Counted from the first letter of the stretch, positions 32,618 through 44,350 are shown. The stretch is 64,000 nucleotides of DNA from Ephemerocybe angulata (GCA_013368325.1 JAACJK010000227.1:1-64000), one strand, 5' to 3'. Notes: generated by a model not told the origin, from the sequence alone. Program-made: numbers and translations.

Positions 32618-33546
32618 ATGGCCGCCCCTTTCAAGAGTGAACATTACACATGCGACCATACGTGTCATTCGCCGCACCAAGTTCACGTCGGAAAGAACAG
32701 GGAGCCGAAACCGAAGTGGAACGTCGGGGTCATCAGCTAGTGCGTATTCCTCCCCCTTAATCGCCCAACCGAAACAAAGGACGCATACTTACTTACTCCT
32801 CGCCCACAAGTCCTGGTCTGGCATGGGCGAGTCATCAGACGAAATACCACACCGCATGCCAGTGTCCCAACCCCGACACGCTGCACCACCTAACAACGCC
32901 CAAGGAGTTCGTCAAGTTCGCTGCGAGGATATATCTCAGCAGACGGACGGAGGGGATGAAAGAGCGTGCGATGGAGCAGTATAGGGAGGCGTGGAGCCTC
33001 GTGTACGAGGGGGATCCGCCACTGCACGATGATGGTGGGCCGTTGGATTTGGCGCTGGACGAGCGGTATGAAGTGGACGTTACTTGGGGACATATACCGG
33101 TGGAACCGCTCAAGCGTCCACATCCACTTGGACCGCCACCTGTGCTTCGAGTTCAAGACTCGGAGTCTTCGAATCTGGAGACAGAGGGTCGTAGGACGTC
33201 AGTGGGCCCGGTCGCGGAAGACTCTTCCGGTGATACATCGATGCATGTCGACTCTGATCGCCCAGAAATACCCTCCCTTCCTGCGCACCAGGCCTCACTT
33301 CCGCACGACGAATTATCGCCCAGTGCTTCAGCTGAAACACAAGATGCTAATACCAGGACGCCGCCTACATACCCACAATCGCGTCTTATGCCCATTCCCC
33401 CCATTGTCGACCACCTACTTTCCGAGATCGATGAACTGAAGGAGGCGCTCGCGGTGGAGGTGGAAAATCGGAGACGACGAGACGCTGAGGTGCGGAGCCT
33501 ACGGGAGGAGTATCTCCGGTTGAGGGATGCGATAGACGTAGACTGA
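32618..33546 (+). CDS. Cys-rich/coiled-coil family protein, full-length copy (inner right)
   Basis: Two exons, 32,618-32,739 and 32,811-33,546. Exon 1 is exactly 122 nt, as in the paralogue at 49,168, and ends at a GTGCGT donor. The N-terminus holds CDHTCHS, then after the intron KYHTACQCP, KEFVKFAARIYLSRR and YREAWSLVYEGDPP, a set of Cys/His that could bind zinc (inference). A Pro/Ser-rich linker follows, then PIPPIVDHLLSEIDELKEAL and a charged coiled coil to RLRDAIDVD. About 285 residues, no signal peptide, so probably intracellular. The family is not recognised. This copy explains the truncated ones at 8,089, 13,396 and 40,424. Confidence 0.7.
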
Positions 33547-34274
33547 GGAGAGGTGGCGTTTGGAATGAGACTAGAGTTGCTCGAGTTCGGATTTTACATA
33601 CTTGTGTTCTATACTCTCGACGGCAAGTTTAACAGTAGTGACAGCAGTGCCTCGGCATCCCGACTATCGGTGACGTGGTGGTCGACGAATGTATACCGAC
33701 ACTCGCCGTTTGGACAGGTAAGGTAGTGAGCCTTCCATTAGCAGTCCCTCCGCCCTGTGAAGGGGTGTTCGACCGTTGCGTGTTAGGATATGGTACTGAC
33801 TCGTGTCTCTGAATCGTCTTGAGGGAATTCAGTGAAAACACTGCACTAAGGGAAGGATATTTATACTGGTAACTGTCTCTAGCTCTTCCAAGGAGATTTT
33901 AACAACTTTGTGCGTCTATTCCTGCATCCTATGGGGCCTGGATAGTAATACCGCGAGTACGCGAGAATTTTCAGCTCAAAATGCTGCCGGCAAAGTTGCC
34001 TTGTCGATGCTGGGACTGGATAGGGGAAGGCGACGTACATTCTGGTAGTACCTGTGATATACCTGACGAAGCGGATTCTATTCTACAGTACAGCGGAAGA
34101 AAAGGGAGACGAAAGAGGAAAGCAAAGGGGAACCCAGAAGCGCCCACAACCGAACCATCAACGTAAATCTGGATGCCGCGTGCCCTGCGAAGCAATTCGG
34201 AGGTGCCCAGATCGGTCGATCGACCGACCGGCGAAGCCGTCATAAGTAGACGCTGTTCTCCAGCGACCGACCTA
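33547..34274. other. Conserved spacer between coiled-coil gene and ubiquitin-like gene 3
   Basis: No gene supported; matches 12,800-13,395 in reverse complement. The short ORFs here have counterparts at the left, but with indels and no codon-like pattern of change. Confidence 0.5.
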
Positions 34275-34854
34275 TCAAAAGGCGAGCCTGAGCGTATCCC
34301 CGGAATTGACTCCTTCGACCGAAAGGCTCTTCCCTTCTTCAAGCCTCTTGCCCCCTCTGGTGTTGATGAGAGTGTATCCTTTATTATAAAGATCCTCCAA
34401 GACTTGTTTCTTCAAGGTGCTGACGTGCGCGCCAGGGCCGATTTTCACTTCCAATTTTCCGTCAACCATGGCGTTCTTCGTCGCATCCCACATGGGGTGC
34501 AGGATAGTCAGTTTCCAGTAGACGGGAGCGCCGCGCGCGTCGAGGTTCTCCTCGTATCCGTTCGTGGAGCGGCGGTAGGCGGTAACAGCTTCCCCGAGGA
34601 AGGCTCGAAGCGAAGGTTGGAACGGAACATCGACGGTCTCGCGCGCTTCGAGACCGAAGCCACGCTCCGACAAGGCATCATCGATTTGTTGACGAGCATC
34701 GAGCTCATTGTAGTCCTGTGATAGCGAGATTAGTATGAGACTTTCTATGGGTTTCACAAGCACAACGTACTTCGTAAGAGTACGCGGTGGTGTTGGCGAT
34801 TAGACAGGATGCACCAAAGAGCAAGCCGACGAGAGGGGCGATAGTGAATTTCAT
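34275..34854 (-). CDS. Secreted ubiquitin-like family, copy 3 with divergent C-terminal domain
   Basis: The first 90 residues (signal peptide, leader, three L-D/E-A-R motifs) are nearly identical to copies 1 and 2, as are the promoter (TATAAAAG, 34,944-34,951) and the intron. After NLDARG the sequence changes strongly: KLTILHPMWDATKNAMVDGK, LEVKIGPGAHVSTLKKQVLE, RGGKRLEEGKSLSVEGV, DTLRLAF. The ubiquitin-like order is kept (V-x-x-LK-x-x-V, GGKRLEEGKSL, final strand), but identity to copy 1 is only around a third. The DNA is near-identical again right after the stop codon. Copy 3 occupies the inverted-repeat position that copy 1 holds on the left. Confidence 0.75.
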
Positions 34855-34984
34855 GGTGAACCGGTGGTCGCTTGCGAGTGGATGGCGGTTGAAGGGAGCG
34901 GGGGTTGCTTCTGATTTCTTTTTGCGATGGAAAAAGTGCCCGGCTTTTATAGGTGCTATGAGCGGTGTGACGGTAGCGTCGTCA

Positions 34985-36155
34985 CGAATCCGGATTATTC
35001 TATTCAGAAACCCCGTCTGCGCGACGCCAGTTTGAAAATCCTGTTCACGCACGCGGTACACCGCCCTTGATGCATCCAGCTCGCTTACAGTGGTCCCGAG
35101 CGTTTCATAACATATACATTGGCTTGGATTCCGGAAGCAGCCCCAGCGCTTCGACACATGCCCTATGGATAGAATATATTGATTAGACTGCTATAGATGC
35201 ATCAATTTCGTAGACTATGCCGCCATGACTTGTATTTGGTGCCCTAGTGTCCCGGAAGCGCCCACCTGTCAACGTTGGAGTCCGGGTTCGATGCATATTT
35301 CCAGATCCCGGCACCTTTTGCCCAAGACCGATATCATCACCGGCAGGACCAGCCTCGGTGGGCGTCTGGGTTAGACCTCCGTCAGCAGAGGGCGCGGGAA
35401 AGGCGCTCCAGCCAAAAAGGAAGTAGCCCCTGACAAGAAATTTCCGGCCAGGCGACGATACCGCTCGTGCAAGCACAAGGGAGTGGTTCAACTTTGAATA
35501 GGAGTTTAGAATGCCAAAACTAATGTTCACTAAGCTAGCTACAGGCCATCCGACCGATCTAGGAACAGGCGCAGAAAAGGCTTGAAGCGCCCACCGCGCT
35601 GGCGCCTATGCTAGCTGCGACGTGGCTGCGCGGTAACAATGTGATATGCAGCGAGGGCGCCAAGGGCGCTTATTCGCTTGCACGTCACACATCCTGGCTC
35701 TTCCCGGGGCTATCCTTCATCATTGCTACAAGGCTACCTAGTGGCTAAGTTATCTCAGGTAACCTAGTTTGAATTGATTCTCTCAAGCTATCCTAATCTA
35801 TCTTTACCCAAGGAACTATGATATGAGTGAGCCTTCGTCCCCCTGCAGGTTACATACGCCCACTCGACCCTGCACTCGCCCTCTTTGCGCCCTCTCCCGG
35901 CCGGATTAGGATGGGGTCCAGGCTTGGGGTCCGCTCTCGGGCTCTCGGGCGGCCTGGATCAGAGAGGGATCAGGCAGTGATCCAGGTGGCCGTGCCGGAC
36001 GCTCGGCATCCTTTTGGGGTTAAGATGCCTGGATCTGGAAATATGCATCGAACGGTGCCTCTCAACGTTGGTGGCCGATCGACACCATCATGATCTCGGT
36101 CCCCTGGCTCCATCCACCGTATGGGTCCGTATCCCAAATATAATCGTCCCACGAA
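34985..36155. other. Right-arm insertion of about 1.2 kb with internal inverted repeats
   Basis: Left-arm homology is continuous across 12,095-12,100 but interrupted here. Inside, about 35,275-35,325 and 36,010-36,070 are inverted copies sharing GGATCTGGAAATATGCATCG and CAACGTTG. No transposase ORF is visible. It could be a non-autonomous element or a fragment of one; no target duplication was identified. Confidence 0.55.
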
Positions 36156-36887
36156 TCCTACCTTGATTGGCGCCTATTGGCGCGCATGGGCATCTTTAAG
36201 ATGGGCGAAGGGCTTGATACGTGATGCGATTCGGCGAAAACTTTATCCTTTCGTCTTTTAACGTTGTAAGTAGGCCCTTTCCCTTGATCCGTCCTTATCT
36301 GAATGTGCATTAGTCTACCATTCCCCTGAATGCTCAATGTATTTGAGTTGGGGCTCTGGCGTTATGAGAGGTAGGTACAAGCAGGAACTCAAGCCGGGAA
36401 TCGAGTGAGGTGTTGCCGGAGCGCTTAAATTCTGTGTGTTTCCATCAAGACGGCTGCAATTCTTTCCAAGAGCACCCGAAGCAAGAACCGGCGCGCCACA
36501 CGAGGCTGCACGTTACACGGGGTCTAACTGAGATGAGATTGGTGATATTGGGAGCTGCTAGCGCTAAGCGAGTTTATGGGCGGTTTATAGGGGTTGGTAA
36601 GTTAAAAGCGCTCGGAAATAGGAGACAGTGAAATTTCAAAACTCGAGTACGAGGGGATGTTGGTGAATGAGGCGACGCAGCGCATGTCAGTGTAGCAGAG
36701 GACTGGAGAGTAGGATGCGGGTATGTACTTTATGCGTCGCAGTGGCGATCGGTTACGTAGCGTCTACATGTGTCTGAACAGGAACTTCTGTACTCGGGTA
36801 TCTTCCTACGTCGCATAATTGGGCTTCCGTGGTGTGTCATTGAACAGCAAAGGAATAAGTAATCCATTCTGATATAGGGTCAAGGCC

Positions 36888-37647
36888 CAGATTACCGGGC
36901 CCGTGGGGGCGTTCGTCCGCGGTCCGTTCGCGGTTCGCGGTCCACAGTTCGCGACACCAAATTTCGCCAAAATCTGTATGTTATGAGCAGCCCGGCCTTA
37001 ACCCACAGTTAAATTATAATCTAGAGAAACAACCGCGACTTTAAAACCCATAGAAAGTAGGGTTCGAGGAGCACATGGTTCGCAGCCCCTAATTTAACCA
37101 CAGGTGTTGGGAACTGAATGGTCACTGGTGTCCCTGGACTCGTGGTTGAGACTTTTCTGACGGTCATTTCTCTCGTCCTTAGCTGTGAATATCATTGTCC
37201 TTCCAGGCTCTGTGTTGTGCGGTGGCATGACCCCTTCACCTTGCAATGGCTGTCGATTTCCCTAAACCGCAATCCCGCTCCACGCGACGCACACAAAGTG
37301 GAGTACCCAAGAACGCTAGGAAATATGTCACGGAGCACATATTTATGCCCTCAAGTCTTATTCAAGAGATCCTGAAGCCTTGCTGAGGCCCTTCCTGTGG
37401 CATCCTCCACTGGCAAACCCATATGGCTGTATTACTAGTAATATAGGGGCTTAAAGTCTGATTTCGTCATTTTGAATGACTTTCCCCCTTTCACGAAAGG
37501 TTTGAACAGTTATAACTGCCATAGAGTGGTCCCTTTGGCTCGAAAGTGTGGAAACCCGAGCTTACCACCAAGATTTGGCGTCGCGAACCGTTGACCGCGA
37601 ACCGCGAACGGACCGCGGACGAACCTCCCCACGGCTCCGGTGTCCTG
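36888..37647. mobile_element. Non-autonomous hAT-like DNA transposon (MITE-type), 760 bp
   Basis: Terminal inverted repeats of roughly 77 bp begin CAGATTACCGGGCCCGTGGG on one side and CAGGACACCGGAGCCGTGGG on the other, sharing the core GTTCGTCCGCGGTCCGTTCG. Flanks are TCAAGGCC and TCAAGGCT, a 7/8 match in keeping with an 8-bp hAT target duplication. No transposase is encoded; the largest ORFs are short. The left arm lacks the element but has the two target copies side by side (11,372-11,388), and the third copy near 14,870 has one. Confidence 0.85.
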
Positions 37648-37974
37648 TCAAGGCTAATCGTACCATCAAATGAGCCAACGAAGCTTTACCACTCGACACT
37701 CGAAGCAGAACTGCAAACGCGGGCGCTTAGCGGCCTCCGAATCGGCCGCTGAAAAGAGCGGGAATAGCCGCGGGAGATAACAGCGAGCGTGGGGAAGGGC
37801 AATCGTCAAGGACACGACAACCGGTGCCTGTACGCCTCGTTCCTCTTAACCACGACGTCCACCGGCGCCTACTCTTCACCGCCAGTCCCGATTAACGAAC
37901 GTTATTTGCCAGCCCCGAACCCGACGACGAACGAACGTTACATATCTGCTATTCTGGGGACACGATGGACGCAG

Positions 37975-38450
37975 TAGTGACGCAGGAAATCACGGCGGAG
38001 CCCGCGTAGATTCTGTCGAATCTTGACTGACGTTGATGATGTCGTGCTGAAAAGGCGGTGAATGACCTGCTGGCGAGGACACCAGAGCTGTACCTGCTCG
38101 CCCTCGCCCAGTTCGCGATCGCCGCGGACACTGAAGTGGTACGTCGTCAGACTCGTCACCCGCTCTTCCTCGCCCTAACTGACTCGTCCTAGATGCGGTC
38201 GTTCTCTCTAATTCTCCTCCGCCGACTGCTCTTTCGTTCGCAGCCGCACCACCACGGTTCTCGCTCTACGACCACCTCTCCTCGCAGACCCTCACGACGC
38301 TCGAGCTGCTCCTCCTGCACTCGCTCTCGCGCGAACCGTCGCCCAGCGTGCGCAAGAAGAGTGTCAATACGATCTGCAATGTCGCGAAGGGAATGGTAAG
38401 GGGACGGCCGTGGCGCAGACGTTTACGATGATGCAGCAGGGGGAGGGGGC
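37975..38450 (+). pseudogene. Importin-beta-like fragment, right arm
   Basis: Inverted partner of 10,575-11,045, with the same blocks: ALAQFAIAADTEV, intron, RSFSLILLRRLLFR, frame change, FSLYDHLSSQTLTTLELLL, VRKKSVNTICNVAKGM, then GRPW and AQTFTMMQQ-like sequence in another frame. It ends where the G-alpha upstream sequence begins (about 38,455). Confidence 0.55.
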
Positions 38451-38689
38451 GGGCTCCATTCTACTCGCTGACGACGTCCTCCCGCCCTCCCCCTCCTCCT
38501 CCTCGCCCCTCCTCTATCCATCCCCACCACCTTCACCCTTTCGAACTGAGCCAGCGTGCTGGGTGGGGTACACGGGCGATACTAGGGAGATAGGAAGACG
38601 ATTCGATGGACCGGCGGATTGGCGTTTGCTGCTTGGTTCGGGAGGACGAAGGCGCCCCCATCACCGTTCTACATCCACACCTATCCAGT

Positions 38690-38820
38690 TTACACCCACC
38701 CACCGGACCGGCGGATTGGCGTTTGCTGCTTGGTTCGGGAGGACGAAGGCGCCCTCATCACCGTTCTACATCCACACCTATCCAGTCTACACCCACCCAC
38801 CTTCTACCCACACCCCTCTT
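38690..38820. repeat. Local tandem duplication in the G-alpha pseudogene leader
   Basis: A segment of about 90-95 bp (ACCGGCGGATTGGCGTTTGC to CAGTTTACACCCACCCACC) occurs twice in a row at about 38,608-38,703 and 38,704-38,798. The left arm has it once. Confidence 0.7.
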
Positions 38821-38967
38821 CCCCCCATCGTCTCCTGCCGACACCTCCCACCACGACGAACACTCAACCCAAGTCCAACCCCACGGCACGACTCACTTTC
38901 CCCCCCTCCCAGACACCACCACGTCTACCGACGACCACCGTTAGAAGAAGATAGATAGGAAGGCAGG

Positions 38968-39890
38968 ATGTGCGGCTGCGTCTCGGACGAGATCGACAAG
39001 GAGATCGAGGAGGTCAAGCGCGAATGCAAGATCCTGCTCCTAGGTACGCAGCGCCCCTCCCTCTACCTTCTTTGAATTAGGGTATCCTGCTGATCGTCGC
39101 CTTCCCTCTCGTACTCGTACTCGTCGTCGCCGCCGCCATCACCATCCCCCACCCTCTCTCCTCCTCAACACCCCCTACAACGCCGCAGGCTCCTGCGAAT
39201 CGGGCGAATCCACCATCGTAAAACAAACGAGAATCGTCCCAAAACGGCTTCTCGCTCGCGGAGCGCGCCGAGTACCGCCCCGTCCGTCGTCTACAAGAAC
39301 GTGCTCGACTCTGTCGTGTTGTATATGAGGAAGACGGGGTGGAGTGCGTGGAGGATGCGAATAGGGCGCTTGCGGGCGGGGGGATGTTGGTGGAATGGGA
39401 GTAGAAGAGAGGGAACGGGAGAGGAAGAGGGAGCGGGAGAGGGAGAGAGAACGGTAATGGCGTCTTTCAACGCCGAGTACCGACTGTGGCCGACATTGCC
39501 CCATAGGCTCCTTGACTTTCAACCTACCCTCGCATTCCTTCTCTCTGGCCCAGCACGCCCAGCTACGCACCAGAAAGAAACGTCGCAATGATTACCGGCC
39601 CCAACTGACTGCACGCGTGGTGCATTGCATGATGGTGTACGTACCTGACTCAATCGATCGATCGCGATGGTTGCTCGGGTCCCCGGGGGTTGGACGGAAC
39701 CGAGGGGTAATATCGGTGTTTGGTGGACCCTGCAGGGCAGGTGGGGCTTGGGTGGCCAGGCGTGGGGAGGAGCGGGAGAGGAAGGGAGGAGGAGGAGATG
39801 GAGAAGAAGGTGGGGAGGAGGAGGGGATGGGGAGGAGGTGGGGGAGTTGGAGGTGGGGGAAAGAAGGAAGGATTGTTCTTGCGCTTTCTT
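38968..39890 (+). pseudogene. Truncated G-protein alpha subunit copy (right arm)
   Basis: Inverted partner of the copy at 9,235-10,155. Here the start is MCGCVSDEIDKE, so Gly2, needed for myristoylation, is also lost. The P-loop reads GSCESGEST. Frames fail within the next 100 bases, and after the Arg/Glu-repeat remnant (about 39,400-39,460) the sequence jumps into the 3' flank of the intact gene. No GTPase core is present. Confidence 0.85.
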
Positions 39891-40423
39891 GGGTGACATT
39901 TGTGGGATTATATGATGCTTAACGGTATTCTGTTTCTTTCTTTGTTTCGTGTTGTGTACTTGTACGATTTTCTATCTCTCTCTCTTCGGTTCTTTTTGGT
40001 TTCGTGTATACCTCATATACCAGCCTGCTTATCGTCGACTACCCCTACCTACTCGCTAATACCTGCTTACCTACCCTTCTATCGACCCCATTCTTTACCG
40101 TGTCTATCCATCCGTCCGTGACTCCGTCTATCCCGTCTATCCATCCATCGTCTCTCTACCGTATGCACGTGCTTGTGCTGAATATGTCTTGTCGTCTATT
40201 TCTTAAATTCTTTTGCTGTCGCTTTCGTTTGTGTTTTTTGTTGGCATTCTGTTTATCTACTCTCTCTATCGATTTGATCTTTAAGTCTGTTCGGAGTCTT
40301 GGGGGCTGCTTTGAGTTACCGTTGATGAGACAGGTCATGTTTACAACATACACGAAGCCAATAAGTTTGGGACTCTATGAGTCTGAGTAGAAAAGAAATC
40401 CTCGGCGACGCCAGTGGACTATT

Positions 40424-41045
40424 ATGAACGCAGCCGCCGGCACCAGCGGCCACTCCCCTTCGCTGATGCCACTGAACGCGTCACGGTGGGCATGCGAGCA
40501 GTATAGGGAGGCGTGGAGCCTCGTGTACGAGGGGGATCCGCCACTGCACGATGTTGGTGGGCCGTTGGATTTGGCGCTGGACGAGCGGTATGAAGTGGAC
40601 GTTACTTGGGGACATATACCGGTCGAAACCGCTCAAGCGTCCACATCCACTTGGACCTCCGCCTGTGCTTCGAGTGCAAGACTCGGAGCCTTCGAATATG
40701 GCGGCTGAGCGAGGTAGTACGTCAATGGCTCCGGCGGCGGACGATGCATCGATGCATGTCGACTCTGATCGCCCCGAAATACCCTCCCTTCAACCTGCGC
40801 ACCTGGGCAAATTATCGCGCAGTGCTTCGGCTCATACATCAGATGCTACTGCCAGGACGCCACCTACATACCCGCAATCGCGTCTCATGCCCATTCCCCC
40901 GATTGTCGACCACCTACTTTCTGAGATCGATGAACTGAAGGAGGCGCTTGCGGTGGAGGTGGAAAATCGGAGACGAAGAGATGCTGAGGTGCGGAGCCTC
41001 CGGGAGGAGTTTCTCCGGTTGAGGGATGCGATAGACGTAGACTGA
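40424..41045 (+). pseudogene. Coiled-coil family, truncated and frameshifted copy (right outer arm)
   Basis: Partner of 8,089-8,709. The N-terminus MNAAAGTSGHSPSLMPLNAS is shared, but an extra A at about 40,626 (GTCGAAACC against GTCGAACC) breaks the frame: one ORF ends at 40,708 and the remainder is read in another frame to 41,045. The left copy keeps the frame, so decay has hit different genes in the two arms. Confidence 0.75.
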
Positions 41046-41597
41046 GGAGAGGCGGCGTTTGGAATGAGACTTTAGTTGCTCGAGTTCGGATTTTACATAC
41101 TTGTGTTCTACTCTCGAGGGCAAGTTTATCAGTATCGACAGCGGTGCCTCGGCATCCCGGTTATCGGTGACGTGGTGGTCGACCAATGTATACCGACACT
41201 CGCCGTTTGGATAGGTAAGGCGGTGAGCCTTCTCCACCCTGGGAAGGAGTGTTCGACCGTCGCGTGTTAGGATGTTACTGACTCGTGTATAGTCTTGAAG
41301 GAATTCATGCTTGGGGGGTGAAAGCTTTGCACTGAGGGAAGGATATTTATACTGGTAACTGTGTCTAGCCCTTCCGATACATACAAATACGAGTGGCCCT
41401 AAGTGTCGGCCCAAGGAGATTTTGACGACTTTGTGCGTCTATTCGTGGGTCCTACGGGAGGGGATGTGTAACGATGAAGAAGGAGTTCAAACCAAGCGTT
41501 AAGCCGACAGTAACGTACCATAAATAGGGTATTTAAAAAGAATCTCTAATGTCTTGTAGTAGAGAACCGACTTTGCGCCAAGGACTCCAGCGATTGC

Positions 41598-42212
41598 TCA
41601 GCTAGGAGGTTGACCAGCCTTCGCTCTAGCCTGATGACCGTTTCTTTTGAGATGAATCGCCCAGTTGGTCCACCCCCATGGGCCATGAAGCTTAATTTTC
41701 CTGTTACACAGGGAACATTGAATCTCCCTGTCCGACTCCTGGAGAATCGCGACTGGGTCTTCAACAAACCGTTGTTGGCGCCTAGCGTAGTCAGCACGGG
41801 CGATTACAAGTTCCCCGACATTCCTGCGGTGGCCCAGGGACTTGATGTGCTGCTTCCATTTATGGCGCCCCAGCGGTGCGCCCAGTTCAATCTTTCTGTC
41901 GCACGCGGAACAAGAAACCCGGGTGTCGGTACCAAGGATTAACTCGCAATGCAGATCGTCGACGAAGAATAGTCGCCTTTGGTCAGGTTTCAAATAACCT
42001 GCCCCTTTTGCTTTCTTCTGGGAAAGATCGTCGCAACGCTCCTTGCTGTGCGCATAGCGAACTGCTGTTTCGGTGTCCTGCGCAGAATCGCGGTTTTGAT
42101 CGCGTATGACGTTCGACCTGCGCTCTGGGAACTCTGTGAGCTCCTTGGCTGTGTAGGTGCCGGAGTTGGAGGGTGGCGCTTCCTGCACTGCGGGTGAGAT
42201 GATTCTCCACAT
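41598..42212 (-). CDS. Zinc-finger-like protein, right arm
   Basis: 204 residues, the same as 6,922-7,536 except for a handful of substitutions such as Ser to Asn in the N-terminal Ser-rich stretch. The two C-x2-C...H-x5-H modules are intact; the first module is degenerate as in the left copy. Lies 3' of, and on the same strand as, the right xylanase. Confidence 0.65.
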   Translation of the reverse strand: MWRIISPAVQEAPPSNSGTYTAKELTEFPERRSNVIRDQNRDSAQDTETAVRYAHSKERCDDLSQKKAKGAGYLKPDQRRLFFVDDLHCELILGTDTRVSCSACDRKIELGAPLGRHKWKQHIKSLGHRRNVGELVIARADYARRQQRFVEDPVAILQESDREIQCSLCNRKIKLHGPWGWTNWAIHLKRNGHQARAKAGQPPS

Positions 42213-42679
42213 GCCGTTCGAAGTTGGGAGCGAAGCGAGTGCAAAGACAGAGTGAGTGAAGGGGGAGAGTCTAAGTGAGGAAGAGGGCGAGATTCTGGAG
42301 GCTCTTGGAGATATTACGGGTCATATATATACCTTAAACTACGGGTCGCCAAAGCACAGTGCTCGGTACTAATCAGAATATACAAAGCATTTGATCTTAG
42401 GCGAAAAGCTGCTTTTATCACCCCCGGTGCCTCGTGCTTTGTTGTGCTTTGTTATCGTGAGATGCCTATCAGGCGCTTTGCTCTAGCATAGTGGGGTGCT
42501 TGTGCTGGCCTCTATTATAGGCGGTGGAATAGGCCGAAGGCCCATTCAGGAATCAAAATTTGAGACCCTCTGGGACGATTGATTCGAGACGGTGAAAGGA
42601 ATCCAGGATGGAAGATAGATAGCTGGGAAACCATTTTATTTCCAAACTAATCAATCAGAATCATGCCTATATGTCTGGA

Positions 42680-44284
42680 CTAAAGCGCATTGATAATCGC
42701 AGTGTATGCTGCCTTGGGGTTGTAGTTCCTGTCGAAGAGGAGTGGGTTGCTACTAGCCCTCCAGGAGTTCTGTTTTGCTCCATATGAGACCGATTATGTG
42801 AAGAAAATCAAACAAGTTCGACTTACCGCATCGCTGACGCCCCACACAGTTATGCCCACGCATTTGGGCGTATTCAAGCACGCGCGCAGTACAGTGGTAT
42901 AGTCATTTGCGCTTGCATTGACGATGTCGAGCTCCGTAACTGCAACCTCTTTGATACCCTCCGCCGCCGCGAGAGCGCTAAGAGCGGCTTGGGCACCCCC
43001 AGCTCCGTTCGCCTACAAGATAGACAATGATTAGTGATATTCAAGGATGACATAAATATGTGGAGTATACCCCAAGATGCATTTGGGTTCCGGCACCGTC
43101 GATGGTACCTGGGTTTGCTTTGTTGACGCGGCCAACTAGAGCTACTAGCCCTCTGACTTTGGCGTTAGCCGAGTCCAGGTTGTAGTCGTTGATGTAGAGA
43201 ACAGCTGCTGGATCAGCCTTGCGGGCGGCTTGGAAGGCGATGGTGACAAATGACTGAGTGAAACGGTAATTAGATTTGTGGAGAGCTTCGTAGATATTAT
43301 GAATACCTCTCCGAGAACACGCGAGAAGACGCTGCTCCGAAGGGAGCCATCTTCGTTAAAGATCTCACTGGGAATATACCGTCAAACGTTGTTGACCGGG
43401 GAAGATTAGGCAAATACTCACTTGACGACATCCCAAGCTATCATCGATCATGCCAGTTAAGCTACCCCATTGACATTACTCCCGGTCGACGTAACGTACC
43501 ATATACCTTTCCTGCGTAACGTCCAGCGACAGTTTGGGCGTGGTTTTGAATGACTTGGGTCTTAACGAATGGGTGATTAAAAGGTCATATGGTTATTCTG
43601 TGAGAAGCGCTTACGAGGGTATTCTTGTCATTTATGTTACTAACCCAGCCTGGAAGCTGAGAATGCCAAACTTGGGTACCCGTTAGCGAATCCATAGCTA
43701 GAGGGTGACGTCGTGCTTACCCAGGGTATGACCACGGATTAGCTTCCCGTTCGTGGTTGCCCAGTTCACAAGAGTGTCGGCATTGCCGAAGTTGAAAGTA
43801 CCTCTATTTGCTACAGAGGGTTTCTGAGTCAGCTTTAGGTCTAGATTACCGTTTCTCCAAGACGCTTACGCTCTGTTGCGTCCCATTTCATTGAGTTTTC
43901 CTATAAAACAGGGACAGGTGATTGGTTTCCGTGCATTCGGACGATGCAGAAATTGAAAAATGCTCACCGGGGTCAGCTGTCCGAAGTCCTTTTTCAGGAT
44001 AGCAGCGTTTGCTGGCGCGTAGGCTCAGTCAAGGAGCTCCATGTAGTGTGCCCAAAAGGGAGCTCACCAGCAATGTTCAATGTTCCCGGGTCAGCGCATG
44101 TACCGAAGTACATCTTTCCCTTGGCCCTGAACTTGACCTGAAGACCGCCAGCACTAGCAGAGGGCTCAATCGCACGCGCCACCGGGGTGGCATCGCGCGC
44201 CTGGGTAGCATCGGGCTGTACGGCCAAGGCCGAGCAACTAGTGATGAAGAGAACGAGAGAGACAAGCGCAGAGAGTTTGGACAT
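42680..44284 (-). CDS. Secreted GH10 endo-1,4-beta-xylanase, right copy
   Basis: Mirror copy of 4,846-6,454 with the same signal peptide, both catalytic Glu contexts (WDVVNE, TELDI) and the same intron set. The visible differences are in introns (for example intron 1 around 44,030-44,060) and in the 3' flank, not in coding sequence. TATAAATA lies at 44,343-44,350 on the minus strand. Two coding-identical copies may raise xylanase dosage. Confidence 0.93.
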
Positions 44285-44350
44285 ATCTGACTGCGGGTGT
44301 CGAGATGAAGCCTACAGCACTTAGAACCTATTTTACGCATCGTATTTATA

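Larger units (their letters stand above)
32350..34985. repeat. Inner inverted repeat, right copy
   Basis: Inverted partner of about 12,096-14,046. It holds a full-length coiled-coil gene (32,618-33,546), the shared spacer (33,600-34,170) and the third ubiquitin-like gene (34,275-34,854). It is longer than the left copy because it keeps the two-exon N-terminal part of the coiled-coil gene, which is absent at 14,046. Confidence 0.85.
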
